Part shown: positions 58,988 through 64,000 of the stretch, piece after piece
How the letters are laid out: each line of letters opens with the position of its first letter
Position numbering within the stretch: the first letter of the stretch is position 1
DNA from: Anodontia alba
Lineage: Eukaryota; Mollusca; Bivalvia; Lucinida; Lucinidae
Reading direction: 5' to 3'
Length of the DNA stretch: 64,000 nt
Assembly (NCBI GenBank): GCA_964016985.1
Contig: OZ024825.1
Coordinates: 39,369,557-39,433,556 of the forward strand
Notes under the pieces: model-generated
Told to the model about the DNA's origin: nothing
What the model saw: only the letters and a program-made list of their open reading frames with translations
The model's database searches: none
Translations under genes and position numbers: made by a program

Positions 58988-59165
58988 GAGGAATTGTTAA
59001 GGAGGAGTATTTGGCGATAATTTTGGGATAATTTTCTCCAATTCTCCATAAAGACATATGTTGTTAGTGAGGCGCTTCTAATGAGTACCCACAACAATCT
59101 GTGTTATGGAGAAATAAAAAAAATTATCCCAGAATTATCACCAAATACTCCTTAACAATTCCTCT
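58988..59165. repeat. Extended foldback around a family H core
   Basis: Inner core GAGGCGCTTCTAATGAGTAC is that of family H, but the outer arms (AGAGGAATTGTTAAGGAGGA and its complement) are unrelated to other copies. Total about 178 bases with few mismatches; the left half of the core tip is partly deleted. Confidence 0.8.
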
Positions 59166-59312
59166 GATACATTTGGGTGCAGTAATAAGAAAAGTATCGG
59201 CAATTTTATTGATTAAAAACATTTGACAGCTTTGTGTAACTGGTACAATCTGATAAAAGACTGCTGATTTTCTCACAGCAGGCCTCAAATGATATTTTTG
59301 GTTTTATTCCAG

Positions 59313-61115
59313 GAAACACGAATTGGACGGTCTATCAATGAAATGCGAAGAAAAACATCTGATGAACAGCTTGCTAAAAGAGCAAAGAGACTTGTTCGCA
59401 GCTGGCAGAAAGTGGTCAGTGGCACATCAGAGAGTAATACTTCTGTTAATGGAGAAGGGATAGCAGGTGGAGGCACACCCCAGGGCAGGCCCCAGGGAGT
59501 AGTGAGAAAACCCATCAGCCCAGCCACGGCACAGGGTATACATGTAAATAGACCAGTGAATCCCAACAGTGTTAATTCTAGTCTTTCACCTCGTCAACCA
59601 AACAGCAAGCCAACCACTCCACAGCTTCAGAATGTAAAACATTCAGCTGTGACAGACTCTGTCAAACGTTCCATGTCCTCGCCACAGTTAATTCCAAGTA
59701 GTGCTAAACGTATCTGTATTTCTCCCAATTCCGGACCTGATACACCAGACAGTGTCTGCAGTCAGACTAGCAGGAGATCTGCACATGAAGATAATTTAAG
59801 GACTCCAAGACCCAGTATATCTTCATCATCTGTTGTAAGTCCTCACAGTAGACCTGTAACTCCCAGCAATTCTGTCAGTGATTCTCAAAAACTAAGAAGA
59901 ACACCTTCTAGTGAAAGTTTAAAGAAAGGTACAACGCCAGTACGGACAGTTCATTCCACTGGGAAATTATCCCTGGTACTTACTAAAACACCAAGAAATG
60001 GTGAACAAAATGGTGTTGTGAAGTCATCGCGGTCAAAACAGAGCGGTGATTATGGAAAGGCATTAGAGGCTGCAGGACTCAGAACAGAAGTGAAATTCAA
60101 ATCTGTTGTGAACGGAACAGAAACCACTCCTACATTAGAGCCTACACCAAAAAGAAAACGTGGGAGACCTAGAAAGCATAAATTAGAACCTAGTCCTGAA
60201 GAAACAAATAAGAAAGTTAGTGCTTTATCAAAAAGTGCAAGTTCAAGCTCATTGTCGAAGAGTTTTTGTGAAAAGCGTAATGTGAATCTTGGTATCAAAA
60301 CAGATTTTGATGCATTGTCTCGAGATAAAATTTTAAGCCTTACACCAAAAGTGAAAAGTACTGCAGAATTAATCCAGTCACTACAGGCAAAGAATAGTTT
60401 ATCTGTGGGTAAAGACACAGCTCGGCAAATCGAAAGTAACCTAATACAAAAAGAGCATGATGAAGAGAAGCATTCTGTGGTTCCTGCATCTGTGAAACCA
60501 AGGCCTCGGAGGAAGCCAGGAACAAGGGGAGAGCTTATTCCACCAAGTACTCCGGTCTCATTAAAAACAAAAACTGAAATGGTGGAAAAATTCCTAGAAA
60601 CATCTGTGAATCAAAGTCCTGATGATTTAAGTCCGATAAAATATGAACTTCCAAGAACCGAGTCTCCCAGTGCATCTACTAGTTTTGAAGATACAGCTGA
60701 GCCTCCTGAATCTTCAAAGTTAACCTCACAAAGAAATCATGTATCTCTTGCAGGCTCCACAAATGAACAAATCAAATCTCAGTCTGTGATTACTGATGAA
60801 GGCAAATGTGATTCAAATGATAAAGTGAAATCTGGCGAAACAGAAGATAAACCTTTATCATTAGACGAAATATATAGCAAATATCCCCCTTTAGATCTAG
60901 ATAATTTTGTGTTTGATAATGGTGAATACGAAATGCCAGATCCATTGGAAGTTTCAGATGATGTTGTGACTAGATTACATGAAGAACATTGGTCAGGCAT
61001 GAATGGTGTATTCGATTCCAATGGGTCTTGGAGAGATTGGAAGCAGACGTTATCCCTGGAGTCATACCAGGGTGATATGGTTCATATTTTGCCGTATGTC
61101 ATTGTTGATGATTGA
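59313..61115 (+). CDS. MED26: MED26, last exon
   Basis: 600 codons after an acceptor (TTTATTCCAG). It begins ETRIGRSINEMRRKTSDEQL and continues to RSWQKVV, completing the TFIIS N-terminal-like domain. A long Ser/Thr/Pro-rich disordered region with many SP/TP sites follows, including an AT-hook-like KRKRGRPRKHK about 280 codons into the exon. The C-terminus (YPPLDLDNF, WSGMNGVFDSNGSWRDW, HILPYVIVDD) matches the conserved MED26 region that docks on Mediator. Total length fits animal MED26 (about 600 residues). An in-frame Met at 59289 lies in the intron and is not the start. A possible ATTAAA polyadenylation signal is at 61335. Confidence 0.95.
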   Translation, partial: ETRIGRSINEMRRKTSDEQLAKRAKRLVRSWQKVVSGTSESNTSVNGEGIAGGGTPQGRPQGVVRKPISPATAQGIHVNRPVNPNSVNSSLSPRQPNSKPTTPQLQNVKHSAVTDSVKRSMSSPQLIPSSAKRICISPNSGPDTPDSVCSQTSRRSAHEDNLRTPRPSISSSSVVSPHSRPVTPSNSVSDSQKLRRTPSSESLKKGTTPVRTVHSTGKLSLVLTKTPRNGEQNGVVKSSRSKQSGDYGKALEAAGLRTEVKFKSVVNGTETTPTLEPTPKRKRGRPRKHKLEPSPEETNKKVSALSKSASSSSLSKSFCEKRNVNLGIKTDFDALSRDKILSLTPKVKSTAELIQSLQAKNSLSVGKDTARQIESNLIQKEHDEEKHSVVPASVKPRPRRKPGTRGELIPPSTPVSLKTKTEMVEKFLETSVNQSPDDLSPIKYELPRTESPSASTSFEDTAEPPESSKLTSQRNHVSLAGSTNEQIKSQSVITDEGKCDSNDKVKSGETEDKPLSLDEIYSKYPPLDLDNFVFDNGEYEMPDPLEVSDDVVTRLHEEHWSGMNGVFDSNGSWRDWKQTLSLESYQGDMVHILPYVIVDD

Positions 61116-61550
61116 TTTATTTGTCATCATTTGATGATCGATTTATTTGTCATCATTTTTCCAGTCACAGCATTGTGATAACACATGTTTAATTGCATTT
61201 TGCTCTTTTGTCAAAATTTTCTAAGTATTAGCCTTTTTCTTCATACTAAAAATACTTTTTTATGAAAAAAGAAAAAAAAAAGAAAAAAAAGCAAACAGGT
61301 AAAAATGTTTTATAATTGGGATAGATAAAACAGAATTAAACTTGAAAAAAAAAATCTTGTATGCGTTTAATTGTCAGAAGTGTTAAACATGTAGAAATTG
61401 TTTTGAGAAAAACCTTACAAAATATAAAGTGGAGTACACAAATTAGTTCTGTCATCATAGCTCCAGATAAGGCTCATTTTTCAACTGCAAGGTACTGATA
61501 TTTTTGGAAGCGTTTTTTAAAAAAATCAATCCTTTAAAATAGCTATATCT
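61116..61550 (+). other. Probable MED26 3' UTR and flank
   Basis: The stop is followed by a near-duplicate 22-base direct repeat (GATTTATTTGTCATCATTT twice) and AT-rich sequence with A-runs at 61267-61290. The transcript end is not determinable beyond the ATTAAA. Confidence 0.45.
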
Positions 61551-61554
61551 GAGA

Positions 61555-61960
61555 GGGCGTTGGGTGTCATCCTTGGTTTATCTTTTGGTTGATTTTTTTT
61601 CAAAGGGATATGATACTTAAATTCTTCAGTGGATTGCTTTCATATTTGGTAGGGATGAGGAGGAGGACCAGTAGGCATGTCGGGTACAAGAGAGACATCT
61701 CTCACTTACTGTGCTATGTACTTATCTCCCCTGAAGCCGAAATCTTGTGCAGGCCATAACTCCCATACTGTTTGAGATAATTTGATAATATTTGGTAGTG
61801 ACGTATATCGGGTCAAGGAGGAGTGTTGCTTGCAACAAGAGCAACTCTTGCTTTCTTCTTTTTCTAGTTCTCTCCCCTGAACAAATTTCTAAGCCAGATT
61901 CTTGTGCACTTCATAACTTCTTAATGGTTTGAAATATGTTGATAATATTTGATAGAGGTA
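61555..61960. repeat. Short tandem array (two to three units of about 180 bases)
   Basis: Units share CTCCCCTGAA, a CTTGTGCA-CATAACT stretch and GATAATATTTG. It resembles the internal arrays of HLE elements, but no head or tail is seen. Confidence 0.5.
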
Positions 61961-61964
61961 CAGT

Positions 61965-62285
61965 ACAGTCAGCGCAACCTTACTACGTGTCGTTTTCACT
62001 AGCGAACGAGGAAAGGATTAATTTCCTCGCAAGTTCCGCGTTCTTTCCACGTTCTTTCCACGCTCTCTCCACGATAATTTCGCGCTTATCACACGCAACA
62101 AACCCGACCGCAACGCGGAACGTGAAATTTGCGTGTCACTCGATAGTTCCACGATCGCCACGCGCTACAGGTAAGATCGCTTCACGCTACACTCTACAAC
62201 CCATTGCAACCTGTCTGCATTTTATTTTAGATCAGTACCGCATCCGTTCTTCTGATCCCAATGTGTTTACACGTGTACGGTAGTA
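61965..62285. other. CpG-rich block of unknown nature
   Basis: About 320 bases with far more CpG than the rest of the window, including three tandem TTCTTTCCACG-like 11-mers, several CGCG and GCGTG motifs, and a consensus donor CAGGTAAGAT at 62167. It could be a first exon and promoter of a gene to the right, or an unusual repeat. The open frame across it has no known domain. Confidence 0.4.
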
Positions 62286-62646
62286 CATGATTTCTATTTG
62301 TAATAACGATAATATTCTTGTATCATTGTTTGCCTTAATTGTTATTAAGTTCTTGTGCTTTATACTGTGATCACACTATTCAGAAAGAAACGAGGATTAT
62401 TTTTTTTTCGTCAGTGTCTAACGTCTAAGTAAATAGCAAATAAAATGTCAAGCAGAGCGCTAACCAGAGAGTCAGGGACTAGTTACCTTGTTCAGTTTTT
62501 TTTAGGACAATGAGTATTTAGTGGTAAATAGAAGCAGAATATTCAGAGAGGGCAGGCTAGTGACCGACGACGTTGCAAACATTCAGTGGGGTGTAAATCC
62601 TAAGCAAACTAGTAACTAGTCACATGTAACGTCACGCTTAATTTAC

Positions 62647-62679
<33 letters not shown>

Positions 62680-63025
62680 GTCAACTAATATGCTAAGCGC
62701 TTCGAGGGTAAAAGTAGCGATACATTTCAATTGACAGGGGAGACAGAAACGGACACGCTGGAATGTATCTACACTGCTCGGATCGAGGCCTGGACGGTTG
62801 ATGATTGGACATGGGTTAGGACTGCCCATTCAAATCACCACTTAATGATGACGGTGACTTGGTGTCTTATGTCTTTCAACAAAAAAAAAAATATTTAAGT
62901 CATATTGAGATGATAGAACGCGGCGTCTGGTCAGGGTATTTACTGTTTGCCGTTTTTCTCTAGGAATATCTAAATCTCATAGCCGGATGTATCTAAAATG
63001 GACGAGCCAGAAACTTACAAGTTTT

Positions 63026-63030
<5 letters not shown>
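62286..63030. other. Non-coding; poly-A tract and SINE-tail fragment
   Basis: A poly-A run of about 30 bases at 62646-62675. A TTATGTCTTTCAAC ... CATATTGAGATGAT fragment at 62866-62916 resembles the tail of the SINE at 924-1110. Confidence 0.45.

Positions 63031-63062
<32 letters not shown>
63031..63062. repeat. (CT)n microsatellite
   Basis: About sixteen CT units. Confidence 0.95.
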
Positions 63063-63064
<2 letters not shown>

Positions 63065-63213
63065 AAAGCTCTTTCTTTTTACCCTCATGCAAATATGACG
63101 GGTCTCCTTTCGAGCTAGAAGTTGTTTGCACTGACTTTATTGGAAAAATGGTATCGCACCGGCGGGAATCGAACGCGATTCGATCCCCACTTATCATGAA
63201 ACACATGTATTTG

Positions 63214-63297
63214 CTACGGTCATTCGCTCCTTCCACTGCTTCAAGATTGGCAGTTACAAGTTTCTGGCGGAAGGGGGTTCGGTGTACTGGTTAACCG
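63214..63297 (+). repeat. SINE S1 fragment
   Basis: CTACGGTCATTCGCTCCTTC through CTGGCGGAAG to TACTGGTTAACCGCTTA matches the S1 body on the plus strand; head and tail are absent. Confidence 0.65.
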
Positions 63298-63329
63298 CTT
63301 ATTGTATAAGCATATACAATTTACAGGCG

Positions 63330-63490
63330 CGATTCATAAAAAATGTTCCCAATCCCATTTCGCATGGGCCCGACTCGTTAAAGCAATTGCAGTTAACTCC
63401 CTTTTGATAGTCAGTTGCAGTTAGCTCCCTTAAAAGAGTGAACACCTGCAGTGTGAGGACGTTACCCCGCATTTATCAGGGTACAAATGA
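63330..63490. repeat. Dispersed repeat shared with 41220-41470
   Basis: GGGCCCGACTCGTTAAAG, TTAACTCCC and TTACCCCGCATTTATCAGGG occur in the same order as in the other copy. Confidence 0.55.
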
Positions 63491-63749
63491 ATATTATGTT
63501 ATGTTATTCTCTTACAGTATATACATTAATAGCATTATCTTTACTGGTTAATAGAGCAATCTTCAAAACTTTCGTTTCCATGTAAAGTGTTCTATTTTTG
63601 TGTCTTCAAAATTTATGCAAAACCAAGACCGTAATTTATTAAACCAGTAAAAGAGACGCATGTATAAACCTAGCAATGGCGGGAAAGAATCTTTTAAATG
63701 ACATTTGTCCATAATATTATCATATGCCCTCGCGGACATTCTAAGCAGA

Positions 63750-63860
63750 GTCTTCCTGGTTAGAAACCAATACTAAGTTACGAGGACAAAGTGTCTTGCT
63801 CAAAGACACAACACTTGGTGCTCGCGGGTATCGAATTACCACTATCTGGGCTAATTCAGC
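63750..63860 (-). repeat. tRNA-related SINE fragment
   Basis: GTGTCTTGCTCAAAGACACA followed by GGGTATCGAATTACC (complement of a degenerate B box). This sequence pair is common in marine invertebrate SINEs. A poly-A run (63868-63889) and another hairpin relative (63893 to the window end) follow. Confidence 0.45.
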
Positions 63861-64000
63861 AGACGACAAAAAAAAAAAAAAAAAAAAAATCGTTATTTTT
63901 TTTTATTACCAAGAAAACAGGATTTGACATTCGTGCAATGGAGACAATTTGAATGAAATGCAAATCTTGTTTTCTTGGAAGAATGAGGAAAATATTTCAA

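Larger units (their letters stand above)
57858..59312 (+). other. MED26 intron with two MITEs and a foldback
   Basis: 1,455 bases (GT...AG) holding an array fragment (about 58110-58330), a foldback (58449-58568), MITE M2 copy 2 (58598-58960) and a second foldback (58988-59165). Confidence 0.85.

Noticed and set aside
59289..59312. Initiator Met of MED26 at 59289
   Set aside because: It lies before the splice acceptor at 59311-59312; homology begins exactly after the AG and is preceded by exon 2 at 57783.
61936..62283. A 115-codon frame in the CpG-rich block as a coding gene
   Set aside because: No domain is recognisable, and the frame is explained by high GC with short tandem repeats; kept only as an unusual-composition block.

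Overview
The window is animal nuclear DNA, most likely from a bivalve mollusc. It is AT-rich and intron-rich, has very few coding exons, and is packed with mobile elements of kinds common in clam and oyster genomes: a Steamer-like Ty3/gypsy retrotransposon, tRNA-derived SINEs, hairpin MITEs, and many elements made of a hairpin head, a tandem array and a hairpin tail. The assignment to bivalves is inferred from repeat content; no ribosomal or mitochondrial marker is present to confirm it.

Only two conserved host genes can be named. At the left edge (101-221, minus) lies an early exon of LTV1, the 40S ribosome biogenesis factor; the rest of the gene runs out of the window to the left. At the right (57783-57857 and 59313-61115, plus) lie two exons of MED26, a Mediator subunit. 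The second carries the end of the TFIIS N-terminal-like domain, a long disordered middle with an AT-hook-like motif, and the conserved C-terminal Mediator-binding region. MED26 exon 1 was not found. Two further exon candidates are a PHD-like zinc-finger exon (36959-37061, plus) and an unrecognised 79-codon exon with good splice signals (35471-35708, minus). An NRF1-type site at about 27.45 kb overlaps a possible first exon on the minus strand.

Layout: 0-5.6 kb holds the LTV1 exon, hairpin elements and SINEs. 5.6-11.5 kb holds a GATA microsatellite and three array elements. 11.5-17.7 kb holds small MITEs, a 2.1 kb inverted-repeat element with nested insertions, and a minus-strand array element. 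20-26 kb is a diverged tandem duplication of a 2.3 kb sequence, one copy of which is interrupted by an array element. 28.0-35.0 kb is a decayed non-LTR retrotransposon split by a complete 4,927 bp Steamer-like element with apparently identical LTRs and a 5 bp target duplication. 35.4-41.2 kb is mostly unannotated apart from the two candidate exons. 42.0-57.3 kb is nearly continuous array elements. 57.8-61.1 kb is MED26. 61.5-64 kb holds repeats and one unusually CpG-rich block.

The main theme is the array elements. At least eleven occur, in several sequence families, and the complete ones follow the same rules: T-run, then A, then a head hairpin, usually a run of GTCCGTCCG, a tandem array, an inverted copy of the head sequence, a second hairpin, and a terminus reading CTTGT or close to it. 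One insertion can be compared with its empty paralogous site; it lies between two T residues and has no target duplication. This fits Helentron-like (HINE) rolling-circle transposons, although no Rep/helicase gene is in the window.
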